In this document: piece after piece, positions 55,060-63,446 of the stretch
Layout: each line of letters opens with the position of its first letter
How positions within the stretch are numbered: position 1 is the stretch's first letter
Assembly (NCBI RefSeq): GCF_004123845.1
Contig: NZ_NBDP01000030.1
Span: 248,001 to 312,000, forward strand
DNA length: 64,000 bases
DNA from: Allobosea sp. Tri-44
GTDB lineage: Bacteria; Pseudomonadota; Alphaproteobacteria; Rhizobiales; Beijerinckiaceae
Direction: 5' to 3'
The notes under the pieces: model-generated
What the model saw: only the letters and a program-made list of their open reading frames with translations
The model's database searches: none
What the model was told of the DNA's origin: nothing
Position numbers and translations under genes: made by a program

Positions 55060-56436
55060 TCAGACCGCCGGCAGGACAAGGCGCGCCCGAAGGCCGCCAA
55101 GCGGCGAGCGCTCCAGCGAGAGGCCGCCGCCATGGAGCTTGGCGAGATCGACGACGATCGATAATCCCAGGCCCGAGCCCGGCGTTGTCTCGTCGAGCCT
55201 GCGACCGCGCTTGAGGACTTCGGCCATCGCCTCATCGGGAAGACCCGGCCCGTCATCGTCAATCAGCAGGACGAGACGCCCTTCGGGCGCCTGCGCTTCT
55301 GGCGCGAGACTGACCTGCACTTCGGTGCGCGCCCATTTGAAGGCGTTGTCGAGCAGATTGCCGAGCATCTCCTCGAGATCCTGCTTCTCGCCGCGAAAGC
55401 GGACGCCGGCAGGAACAGTGTGACTGCCCTCGATCGCCCGGCCCTGCGCGATCTTCTCGAAGGTCCGGATCAACGCGTCGAGCGAAGGAGTGATCTCGGA
55501 GACACCGCCGAGAGCGCCGGACAAGGCGGCAGCCCGAGCCCGATCGAGATAATACTGAACCTGGTCGCGCATGATCGCGGTCTGGTGGCGAATGGTCTGG
55601 GACAAAGCGCCCTGCCCGGCCTCGGCCTCGTTCTGCATCACACTGAGCGGCGTCTTGAGGGCATGGGCTAGATTGCCGACCTGGGTTCGGGCGCGCTCCA
55701 GGATCTCGCGGTTTGCGTCGATGAGCTGGTTGAGCTCGCCTGCCAGCGGCGCCAGATCGGGCGGATAGCGCCCGGCGATACGCGTGCTCTCGCCGGTGCG
55801 CACCGTCCCGACCGCGGCGCGCAAGCGCGCCAGCGGGCGCAGGCCAAAGCGGACCTGGACGATCGTCGAGGCGACGAGAGCCAGCCCGAGGAAAAGGAAG
55901 GTCAGCGTCAGCGCGAAACGAAAATCACGGATGTCGCCTTCGATTTCGTCGGCCGGGGCAGCGACGCCGACTGTGAAGCGGCCATCCTCGCCGACATCGA
56001 TCTCGCGTTCGAGCACGCGCAGGCGTCGCTCGTCCGGTCCGGAGACATAGCTCTCGCGCAAGCCACGAGCGTTCGGTTGCAAATTTTGGTCGAGCAGCTT
56101 CGGCAATTGCCCGCCGACGAGGGAGCGCGAGGTGCGTATCGTCGGACGCTCGCCGTCGAGCCGGATGATCTGCCAGTACCAGCCGGAGAGCGGCAGATCG
56201 AAGCGCGGCTCGCCGAGATCGCCGATCGCCTGGCGCTCGGCCTCGGGCGGAGCCGCGAGGTCGGCGACCAACTCCTTGATATAGACACTGAGACGCTCGT
56301 CGAAGCCGCGCTCGGCCGCGCGCCGATAGAAGGTGGTTAGACCGAAACCGGCGAGGATCAGCACCAGCGCGCAGCAGATCGCAGCCGAGATGAAGAGCCG
56401 GGCGCCGAGCGAGAAGCGCTGCCGCGTAACCGGCAT
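55060..56436 (-). CDS. feuQ: Sensor histidine kinase, FeuQ-like
   Basis: 458 aa. TM1 about 14-34, periplasmic domain about 35-170, TM2 about 171-192, HAMP, HisKA near residue 260 (NLAHALKTPLSVMQNEAE), HATPase with NLLDNAFKWA, DDDGPGLPD and GSGLGLSIV. Seven bases separate it from the response-regulator gene. In rhizobia FeuQ with FeuP controls genes for osmotic adaptation and cyclic glucan export; assignment rests on the neighbour FeuP and on the position next to cycHJKL. Confidence 0.9.
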   Translation of the reverse strand: MPVTRQRFSLGARLFISAAICCALVLILAGFGLTTFYRRAAERGFDERLSVYIKELVADLAAPPEAERQAIGDLGEPRFDLPLSGWYWQIIRLDGERPTIRTSRSLVGGQLPKLLDQNLQPNARGLRESYVSGPDERRLRVLEREIDVGEDGRFTVGVAAPADEIEGDIRDFRFALTLTFLFLGLALVASTIVQVRFGLRPLARLRAAVGTVRTGESTRIAGRYPPDLAPLAGELNQLIDANREILERARTQVGNLAHALKTPLSVMQNEAEAGQGALSQTIRHQTAIMRDQVQYYLDRARAAALSGALGGVSEITPSLDALIRTFEKIAQGRAIEGSHTVPAGVRFRGEKQDLEEMLGNLLDNAFKWARTEVQVSLAPEAQAPEGRLVLLIDDDGPGLPDEAMAEVLKRGRRLDETTPGSGLGLSIVVDLAKLHGGGLSLERSPLGGLRARLVLPAV

Positions 56437-56443
56437 GGCCGCC

Positions 56444-57106
56444 TCAGGACTTCGCAGCAGCGATATAGCCGAGGCCGCGTACGGTCTCGATGACGTCGAC
56501 GCCGAGCTTTTTGCGCAGGCGGCCGACGAAGACCTCGATCGTGTTGGAATCGCGGTCGAAATCCTGATCGTAGAGATGCTCGACCAATTCAGTGCGTGAG
56601 ACGACGCGGCCCTGATGGTGCATCAGATAGGCGAGCAGTCGGTATTCATGCGAGGTGAGCTTGACCGGGTTGCCGTCGACGACGACGCGGCTGGCGCGCG
56701 TGTCGAGGCGGACCGGACCGCAGATCAGCTCGGCGGTGGCGTGGCCGGCGGCGCGGCGCAGCAGGGCGCGGACGCGGGCGAGCAGTTCCTCGATATGAAA
56801 TGGCTTGACGACATAGTCGTCGGCGCCGGCGTCGAAGCCCGAGACCTTGTCGCTCCAGCGGTCGCGCGCCGTCAGGATCAGCACCGGCATGGTCTTGCCG
56901 GCCCGGCGCCAGCCCTGCAGCACGGCGACGCCGTCGACCTTGGGCAGGCCGAGATCGAGGATCACCGCATCATAGGGCTCGGTCTCGCCGAGATAGAGCC
57001 CTTCTTCGCCGTCAAAAGCCTTGTCGACGGCATAGCCGGAGTTCTCCAGCGCATTGACGATCTGGCGGTTGAGGTCCTTGTCGTCTTCTACGACGAGCAG
57101 TCGCAC
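56444..57106 (-). CDS. feuP: Response regulator, FeuP-like
   Basis: 220 aa: receiver with D51 (AVILDLGLPKVDG) and K101 region VVKPFHIEELLARVRAL, then winged helix with LTSHEYRLLAYLMHHQGRVV and TELVEHLYDQDFDRDSNTIE, a stretch nearly invariant in rhizobial FeuP. Partner of the FeuQ-like kinase. Confidence 0.93.
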   Translation of the reverse strand: MRLLVVEDDKDLNRQIVNALENSGYAVDKAFDGEEGLYLGETEPYDAVILDLGLPKVDGVAVLQGWRRAGKTMPVLILTARDRWSDKVSGFDAGADDYVVKPFHIEELLARVRALLRRAAGHATAELICGPVRLDTRASRVVVDGNPVKLTSHEYRLLAYLMHHQGRVVSRTELVEHLYDQDFDRDSNTIEVFVGRLRKKLGVDVIETVRGLGYIAAAKS

Positions 57107-57152
57107 GGGGGCTTTTCTCCGATTGGCGGATCAGGAACGCGGCATAGCGGAA

Positions 57153-57473
57153 CTAGCGGATATCCGCCACCTTGCCCGAGGCGCCGTCGAGCGTGACCCG
57201 GGCGACCCGGCCGTCGCGCTTCATCGTCGTCACCACGTAGACGAACTCGTCGCCCTGGCGGCAGAGCCTGATCCGCAGGACCTCGCCGGGCGCAGCGTCG
57301 CGGGCATGGCGAGATGCCGTGGCGGGTTGCATGACCTTGCCGTCCGACACAGCCTCGCGCGTTTCCTGCGCCGAAAGACAAGAGATCGGCGGCGGCGAAT
57401 CGACCGTCTCCACCGGCGAAGCGGTGGCGATGACGAACGCGAAAATCGCGACGTTAGGGTCGAGCAGCATCAT
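57153..57473 (-). CDS. Small secreted PepSY-like protein ahead of feuP
   Basis: 106 aa. A short hydrophobic N-terminus (NVAIFAFVIATASP) then a PepSY-like unit (LSAQETREAVSDGKV, then VLRIRLCRQGDEFVYVVTTMKRDGRVARVTLDGASGKV). In Sinorhizobium a small periplasmic protein, FeuN, is encoded by feuP and holds the FeuQ kinase in check; this could be its counterpart, inferred from place and export. It ends 46 bases ahead of feuP. No clear ribosome binding site; the second ATG (57470) is equally likely. Confidence 0.72.
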   Translation of the reverse strand: MMLLDPNVAIFAFVIATASPVETVDSPPPISCLSAQETREAVSDGKVMQPATASRHARDAAPGEVLRIRLCRQGDEFVYVVTTMKRDGRVARVTLDGASGKVADIR

Positions 57474-57530
57474 CGCTATGGGCTAGCCCGGTATGCGTGA
57501 ATGCGCCATGAACATCAGCGTGAGGCTAGC

Positions 57531-60500
57531 TCAGCGGACTGTAATGAGTCGACGTTGCGAAAGACCGGCCCCCGCAACGACGCTGAGCTGCGCAAGCTCG
57601 ATATCAAGCTCGGCCTGAGGGCTGCCGAAGTCAGCGAGTTCCTGCGCCGCTTCGTAGAGCATGACCGGCGCATCGACATCAATGGTCCTGATGGACGCGC
57701 CACCGGCTCGAATCGTCACGCGATAACGCTCGATATCCTCCCCGAGCGGCACCTCGGCCGTTTCCCAGGAGTCACCACCGAAACGGCCGCGCCGGATCCA
57801 GCTCAACGCAATGCCGGACGGCAGGCGCCGAGCCCGGACACGCACGGGCGCCAGTGGCCGTAACGGAGCAGTTCCGACAGTCGCGGAAAGCTCGCGCATC
57901 GAAGCGGCGGCGACATCGGCATTGGGCGGGCCGATCCGATAGCGGACATGCCGGCCGACATCGTCGAGGCTCGTCGTCAACGAGACCGCTGCGCCATCGA
58001 GCACGACCACGCGCGCACCTGGAGCCAATGTTCGCGCCGCAGCTGCCTCCGAACCGCCAAGCCCGCGCACCATCTGCGACAGCCGGAATGTCCGTGCCCC
58101 GATCAGTTCGACCCGCGCCGCTGTGGCGATCTCGACCTCCCCTATCGAGTCGATGAAGGCGAGCGCATTGCCCCCGGTGAGTGCGGCCTCCGGGGCGATC
58201 GAGGCGAGGCTGCCACCGCGCAACCGCACTTCGACCGAAGCATGCCGGTCGGTGCGCCAGAGCGGTCCGGGCACGAGCTCGGTCAAGGTCTCGCCCATGA
58301 TCGACGGCGCCGCGACGACGCCAGCTAATGCGAACGGCATGCCCTCGGTGGCGCGCCAGATCGCCAGCGCACCAGGCCAGGGATCGGCGAAGGCCGCGAG
58401 CGACTGCAGCGGTGGCGGCACCTCCCGCACGATCGGAAGGTCGAGGATCAGGGCGTCAGGCCGCCCCGCGATCCGCGGAGGCATTTTGGGAGGGCGCTCG
58501 TCCTCCGCCACTCCTGCCGCTGCGCCGCGATAGACGGCCGGCTCGACCGAGCGCGCACTGGTACGCCGCGTCGGGCCATCGCTGATCCGTGTCAGACGGA
58601 ACAGGCGGGGCCGGCCGGCAATGTCGAGCAAGATCACATCGCCCGCTTCAAGACCGATGCAACGCGGCGAAAGCTCCAGTTCGAGTGTCTCGCGACTCGC
58701 CCAGATTTCCTGCAACCGTTGATCGGCGAGGCGCTGGCCCTCGGCACGCCGGGTGACTACGGGAAGTTCGACGGCGTTTTCCCGCCGCGCCGCCCCGGCA
58801 AGACGGCGCGAACGGGCCGTCACCTGACGATAGTCGTCGTTGCCGTCGATATGGGCCAGGCGCAATTCCCGCGGCAGCTCGCTCTCCTGCGCTCGGCGCA
58901 GCTCGAAGGGCTGACCGTCAGGGTCGAGCACGAGATCGTCTCCCGATAAGGCGCGGGCGATCGTCGCGGCACGGGCGCGGAAGGCGAGCCTGCCAGAGGA
59001 CATGATGGCATCGAAACCGAAGGCCTGGGCGAGTGGCTCGAGCGCCTGTCGCGCGGAGATCGGCCGATCGAGGGCGTAGCCGTCGACGAAGCCGTCGATA
59101 CCGAGCTCGTCCGGCGCCGGGAGGTCAAAATCGGCGAGTATCGCCCGTACCAGCCGGTCGAGCGTCACGCCTTCGAGGCGACCGTTGATCCAGTGGCCGG
59201 TCTCGTAGTTCGCCGCATCCGCCCAGGCCGAAGTCAGATCTGGAAAAGCTGGGAACGGTCTTGCATCCCAGGTCCAGACGAAAACATTGGCCGGGTCGAC
59301 CATGCGGAGGCCGAGCGAAGGCGCTACCGGATTGCGCTGAGGGTCGAAGCCAGGGAGCGCCGGGTCGAAGCCCGACAGGATCGCCTCCAGTCCGCGCGCC
59401 TGGACGAGGTCGTCGCGCGCCTTCGACGAGAAATGCGGATAGCCGCCATCGACAGATTTCGGATCGGGAAAGACGTTCGGCGAATTGCCGCCCTTGTCGA
59501 CGGCGGGCAGGCCGATCTCGGTGAGCCAGATCGGCTTTGCTCCCGGCAGCCAACCGGTCGTGCCGATCTCGGCGCCGGCGAAGCGTTCAACATGCGAGTT
59601 CAGCCACCAGTTTGGCAGATCCTTCTGTCGAAAGACCCAGGGCTTGCCAAAGGCACCATCCGTGATCGGCAGACGCATCTGGGCATGGCGACCAGAGAGG
59701 TCGGCGTAATACCAGTCGTATCCTTCGCCGGAGGTCAGACGGCTGCGCAGATAATCGACATCGGCGGGGCCGCGCGCGATCCCAATGTCGGCATGATCTG
59801 GCGTATCGCGCCAATCGGAGAGCGGCGCATAATAGTCGATACCGATTGCATCGATGACCGCGCTCGACCAGAGCGGGTCGAGCGGAAAGCGAACGTCCTG
59901 CCCGCCGTCGCGAACATGGGCGCCGTATTCGGTCCAGTCGGCTGCGTAGGTCAGCTTGGTCGGCGGCGGCAGGATGGCGCGGACCTCGGCCGCGAGGGCG
60001 ACCAACCCGTTGACCATCGGGTAATAGCCCGAAGCCCCGCGCACCCGCGTCAGACCGACCAGCTCGGAACCGATGATGAAGCCTTCAACCCCGCCGGCCG
60101 CCTTGGCGAGCATCGCCGCATGCAGCACGGCACGGCGGAAGCTCCACTCGGCGGGTCGTGCGCTGACGACTCTGTTGCCGTCCAGTGAGAAGTCGGCCGC
60201 CGTAGCGGAGCCCAGAAAACTCGCAACCTGGTTCGTTGCCGTCGACGTGCCGTCCGGTGAACCGGGCTGGCCAGGGGCCGGCGAACAGGTGATGCGGCCG
60301 CGCCAAGGATAAGGCGGCTGGTAGGCGTTGCCGGTGTGCGGATCGGTCAGGGCATTGCCGGCCGGCACATCCATCATCACGAAGGGATAAAGCACCACTT
60401 CGAGCCCGAAGATATGTCGGAGCCTCTGGATCAGGGCGATCACGCTCTCGTCCGAAGGCGTGCCACCATAGGCTGGCCTGCCGTTCGACTGGCTGACCAC

Positions 60501-61463
60501 GCGAGCAGTCAACCGCTCGAGGCCCGCCACAGACCATGGAGCGCCGGGCGTATTCTTGTCGGCGATCTCGACGCGCGGTGCGACGGTGCAATGGTCAGCC
60601 CGCAGATCGTCGCCGAACCAGCTGACGACGAGGGAGATTCGCCGCAGGTATGGGCAGAGCGCCAGCAGGTGCGTGATTGCACCGTCGATGTCGGTGGCGC
60701 TGTGCAGCTGGTGGCGGTTCTCGGCGATGGTGACGCCGGCCTCTGGCTCCTGGTTGACGAGGGTCGGCGCGTAGATGAACTCGCTCGCGCCAGGAATCAG
60801 CGTCACGGCGCGGATCATCTCGCCGAGGCCTGGCACCCCGCGCACGACCTCGACGGAGAATTGCGGCACGCGGTTGCCATAGCCCGCGAGCGGAAAGCGC
60901 TCGAACACGACATAGGCTGTGCCGCGGTAGGCCGGCGCGGCGCCCGCCTCCTTGGCGGCGACCAGCGGATCGGCCTCCTGGTTCTCGAAGCCACGATGGA
61001 TGCGCAGCGACACGGTGTTGAAGTCGATCTCGCGGCCGTCGGCCCAGATCCGGCGCACGAAGGCGATCGGCCCCTCGCAGATCGCAACCGCGAGATTGGC
61101 GTAATAGCTGTAGGTGGTCTCGTAGGTCTTCTGCGCCTTCTGACCGCCCTTGCCGCCGCTCTTGGTTCTGGTGACCGTGGTCGTCACCTCTTCCTCGAAG
61201 CGCGTCGCCCAGATCAGTTGGCCGCCGAGCCTCGCCCGTCCGTAGACCCGTGGGATCGGCGCGCCCTCGGTCGAGGCGAGGCCGTCGATCTCTTTCAGAC
61301 GCGGCCCCTCGATGATGCGTGTGCCACCGCCGCCGCCGAACAGGCCCTGGTCGAGGCTCGCACCGGCGATGGCGCCTAGCGAGCGGCCGATCATGGCGCC
61401 GATCGGTCCTCCGACGGCCGCGCCGAGCACCGAACCGGCGACCTGCAGGACGAGTGTGGCCAT
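57531..61463 (-). CDS. GTA baseplate megatron protein with TIM-barrel domain (g15)
   Basis: 1310 aa, counterpart of Rhodobacter capsulatus rcc01698 at the tip of the gene transfer agent tail. N-terminus MATLVLQVAGSVLGAAVGG with a Gly-rich hydrophobic part; a glycoside-hydrolase-like TIM barrel about 420-720 (TYAADWTEYG, DAIGIDYYAPLSDWRDTPDH); then phage-tail-tip-like domains to the end. The ATG at 61463 overlaps the NlpC/P60 gene stop by one base. Size and place at the end of the cluster are normal. Confidence 0.93.
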   Translation of the reverse strand: MATLVLQVAGSVLGAAVGGPIGAMIGRSLGAIAGASLDQGLFGGGGGTRIIEGPRLKEIDGLASTEGAPIPRVYGRARLGGQLIWATRFEEEVTTTVTRTKSGGKGGQKAQKTYETTYSYYANLAVAICEGPIAFVRRIWADGREIDFNTVSLRIHRGFENQEADPLVAAKEAGAAPAYRGTAYVVFERFPLAGYGNRVPQFSVEVVRGVPGLGEMIRAVTLIPGASEFIYAPTLVNQEPEAGVTIAENRHQLHSATDIDGAITHLLALCPYLRRISLVVSWFGDDLRADHCTVAPRVEIADKNTPGAPWSVAGLERLTARVVSQSNGRPAYGGTPSDESVIALIQRLRHIFGLEVVLYPFVMMDVPAGNALTDPHTGNAYQPPYPWRGRITCSPAPGQPGSPDGTSTATNQVASFLGSATAADFSLDGNRVVSARPAEWSFRRAVLHAAMLAKAAGGVEGFIIGSELVGLTRVRGASGYYPMVNGLVALAAEVRAILPPPTKLTYAADWTEYGAHVRDGGQDVRFPLDPLWSSAVIDAIGIDYYAPLSDWRDTPDHADIGIARGPADVDYLRSRLTSGEGYDWYYADLSGRHAQMRLPITDGAFGKPWVFRQKDLPNWWLNSHVERFAGAEIGTTGWLPGAKPIWLTEIGLPAVDKGGNSPNVFPDPKSVDGGYPHFSSKARDDLVQARGLEAILSGFDPALPGFDPQRNPVAPSLGLRMVDPANVFVWTWDARPFPAFPDLTSAWADAANYETGHWINGRLEGVTLDRLVRAILADFDLPAPDELGIDGFVDGYALDRPISARQALEPLAQAFGFDAIMSSGRLAFRARAATIARALSGDDLVLDPDGQPFELRRAQESELPRELRLAHIDGNDDYRQVTARSRRLAGAARRENAVELPVVTRRAEGQRLADQRLQEIWASRETLELELSPRCIGLEAGDVILLDIAGRPRLFRLTRISDGPTRRTSARSVEPAVYRGAAAGVAEDERPPKMPPRIAGRPDALILDLPIVREVPPPLQSLAAFADPWPGALAIWRATEGMPFALAGVVAAPSIMGETLTELVPGPLWRTDRHASVEVRLRGGSLASIAPEAALTGGNALAFIDSIGEVEIATAARVELIGARTFRLSQMVRGLGGSEAAAARTLAPGARVVVLDGAAVSLTTSLDDVGRHVRYRIGPPNADVAAASMRELSATVGTAPLRPLAPVRVRARRLPSGIALSWIRRGRFGGDSWETAEVPLGEDIERYRVTIRAGGASIRTIDVDAPVMLYEAAQELADFGSPQAELDIELAQLSVVAGAGLSQRRLITVR

Positions 61464-61909
61464 CAGGGATCGAGCTCCGGAAAGGCGAAGGCATGGCTGA
61501 GATGGCGGCGCCACCAGCCGGTGAAGGCAACCTCACTGACCGTCGCGCCGTCATGGGCGTGCAGGATGCGGTCGGACTCGGTCAGGATGGCGCAATGCGC
61601 CGCCGGCAGATGTTGGCGCCAGCGGAAGAGCAGGACGTCGCCGGGCTGTGCGGCCTCGATATCGAGAGGCCGCAGGTGACGCTGCGCCGCCAGTGCCAGT
61701 GTCTCGCCCGCACCCTGCTGGGTCCAGTAGGGCGAATAGGGTGGTGTCGGCTCGGGTTCGTCGCGATAAAGGTCGCGCCAGATCCCACGTACCAGGCCAA
61801 GGCAGTCGCAACCGACACCGCGTAGCGACGCTTGATGGTGATAGGGCGTACCGAGCCAGCCCCGTGCCGCCGTAACGATGCGTTCGCGCGTCGTATCGGT
61901 GCCCGTCAT
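61463..61909 (-). CDS. GTA NlpC/P60 family peptidase (g14)
   Basis: 148 aa, counterpart of rcc01697. Catalytic Cys C36 in GVGCDCLGLVRGIW and His in LPAAHCAILTESDRILHA. Such tail peptidases cut peptidoglycan cross-bridges during particle entry. Starts overlapping the previous gene by four bases (ATGA). Confidence 0.94.
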   Translation of the reverse strand: MTGTDTTRERIVTAARGWLGTPYHHQASLRGVGCDCLGLVRGIWRDLYRDEPEPTPPYSPYWTQQGAGETLALAAQRHLRPLDIEAAQPGDVLLFRWRQHLPAAHCAILTESDRILHAHDGATVSEVAFTGWWRRHLSHAFAFPELDP

Positions 61910-62796
61910 TGGAACAGGCTCCCGCCATCGAACGGGCCGGCACCAGGATTATCCGTGGCGGCGCCGCCAATGATGAAGTCGTTGCCCGGAAGATGCGGGA
62001 AGCCGCGGAAGTTGACGCCGTTGCCGAACTTGTTGCGGCAGGTGGTGAAGCGCTTGTCGCAGCCGGCCTGGGCGATGAAGGCATCACCGATCGCGATCGG
62101 CTGCGGCGCGGCCTGCCAGAGCTGCAAGACGATCGCGCCGCCATCGGCGCGATGGCTGCGGATCTCGGTGGCGAAGCCAGTGTTGGCGCCCGCAGTAAAG
62201 ACCAGCCGGCCGCCGCTGAGGTAGCCATCGCTGTAACCGGAGAGCGCCGGTGCGGTGATTGAGAAACGTCCATCGGTCGCGGCGACTGTTGCCGCCGACG
62301 AGCTCGGTATGACACCGCAACGAACATCGCCGAGATCAGCGGAACAGCTCGCAGTGTAGAGCCGGCCACGCTCCTCGTCGAAGGCCTTGCCGAGCCCCCG
62401 GACCTCAGCGGTGAAGTTGGTGTCGCTGCGCTTCACCTCGCCGACGAAACCGGTTTCCAGCAAGGTGCGCTGGCTTGGATCGACCCAGTTGACCAGCCAG
62501 AGCGCGACCCGGGCATCGTCGTAGAGCCCGCGCGACAAATCCTGCTCGTTGAGCCCGCTCGCCGCCAAGGCTCCGAGCACCTCGCCGCCACCGGTCGCGA
62601 AGCCGAGCTCAGCGCTGGTCTCGGCGGCTTCGAGGCCCGCATTCGCGCGGAACAGAATACCGTCGAAAGCAAGATCGCGGTCATGATCAGTGAAGCCGAG
62701 CACCACACCGTCGCGTCGGATCAGGCTCCAGCAGCGGCAAAGCGTGGTCGCCTCGCCGGCAGCATGCGTGGCGAGCGCCGGGGAAAGTGTCCGCAT
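61906..62796 (-). CDS. GTA tail protein, DUF2163 (g13)
   Basis: 296 aa, counterpart of rcc01696. Begins with TLSPALATHAAGEATTLCRCW; later GLYDDARVALWLVNW, SCSADLGDVRCGV, and CDKRFTTCRNKFGNGVNFRG near the end, where several Cys may bind metal or an iron-sulfur cluster in the tail hub. GAGG lies six bases before the ATG. Confidence 0.94.
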   Translation of the reverse strand: MRTLSPALATHAAGEATTLCRCWSLIRRDGVVLGFTDHDRDLAFDGILFRANAGLEAAETSAELGFATGGGEVLGALAASGLNEQDLSRGLYDDARVALWLVNWVDPSQRTLLETGFVGEVKRSDTNFTAEVRGLGKAFDEERGRLYTASCSADLGDVRCGVIPSSSAATVAATDGRFSITAPALSGYSDGYLSGGRLVFTAGANTGFATEIRSHRADGGAIVLQLWQAAPQPIAIGDAFIAQAGCDKRFTTCRNKFGNGVNFRGFPHLPGNDFIIGGAATDNPGAGPFDGGSLFQ

Positions 62797-62804
62797 GGCA
62801 AACC

Positions 62805-63446
62805 TCAGTCAGCGATCTCGACGATCGGGATCTTGGGGATGTCGCCGGCTTCGAAGGCCGAGAGGTCGACCTCGATCGTATCGGTGTCGAAGCGCACCGG
62901 AACGTCGAAGGCGAAGCCGGCGCTGACGACAGCGCCGGCTGGCGGGGCCTGGCCGACGGCGAAGGTAATCGCGCCCCTGGCATGGTCGCAGGACACAATG
63001 CCGGGCTGCGCCTGCACAACACCGTCGACCGCGATGAGCACACTCCCGGCCACCGGCTTGGTGATGCGGCGGACGTAAGGAGCATGCAGTCCGCCATAGA
63101 GCTTGCAGAGCTGGAAGACCCGCATCACCCCGTCGCCGACGCCGATCTGCTGGTCGCTCAACGCAGGCGTCGCAGATGGGGCACAGCTCTTCCAGTCGAG
63201 CTGATCGCGCCAGCGGAAGCCGTAGAGCCGGCCGCGACGCTCTTCGAAGAAGGCGACGACCTCAGCAAGCGCATCGAGGGTGCGGATGCCGAAACCGGCA
63301 TCGTAACGTCGCCGTGAATGCGCCCAGCGGCTGTTGCGGACCTCCCGGCCCGAGGCCAGCGTCACCACCTGGGTCAGCCGTTCCGGCCCGCCACGGGCAC
63401 CGCGCGCGATCCCGGTCGGGAAGCGCACCTCATGGAAGCCGCTCAT
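62805..63446 (-). CDS. GTA tail protein, DUF2460 (g12)
   Basis: 213 aa, counterpart of rcc01695. MSGFHEVRFPTGIARGARGG, YDAGFGIRTLDALAEVVAFFEERRGRLYGFRWRD (one conserved block, positions about 49-82), and YVRRITKPVAGSV. Distal tail component. A good AGGAG lies eight bases ahead of the ATG, independent of the upstream reading frame. Confidence 0.94.
   Translation of the reverse strand: MSGFHEVRFPTGIARGARGGPERLTQVVTLASGREVRNSRWAHSRRRYDAGFGIRTLDALAEVVAFFEERRGRLYGFRWRDQLDWKSCAPSATPALSDQQIGVGDGVMRVFQLCKLYGGLHAPYVRRITKPVAGSVLIAVDGVVQAQPGIVSCDHARGAITFAVGQAPPAGAVVSAGFAFDVPVRFDTDTIEVDLSAFEAGDIPKIPIVEIAD

Noticed and set aside
60336..61379. Plus-strand 347-codon frame over the GTA megatron gene
   Set aside because: Shadow; the minus-strand gene has strong family identity.
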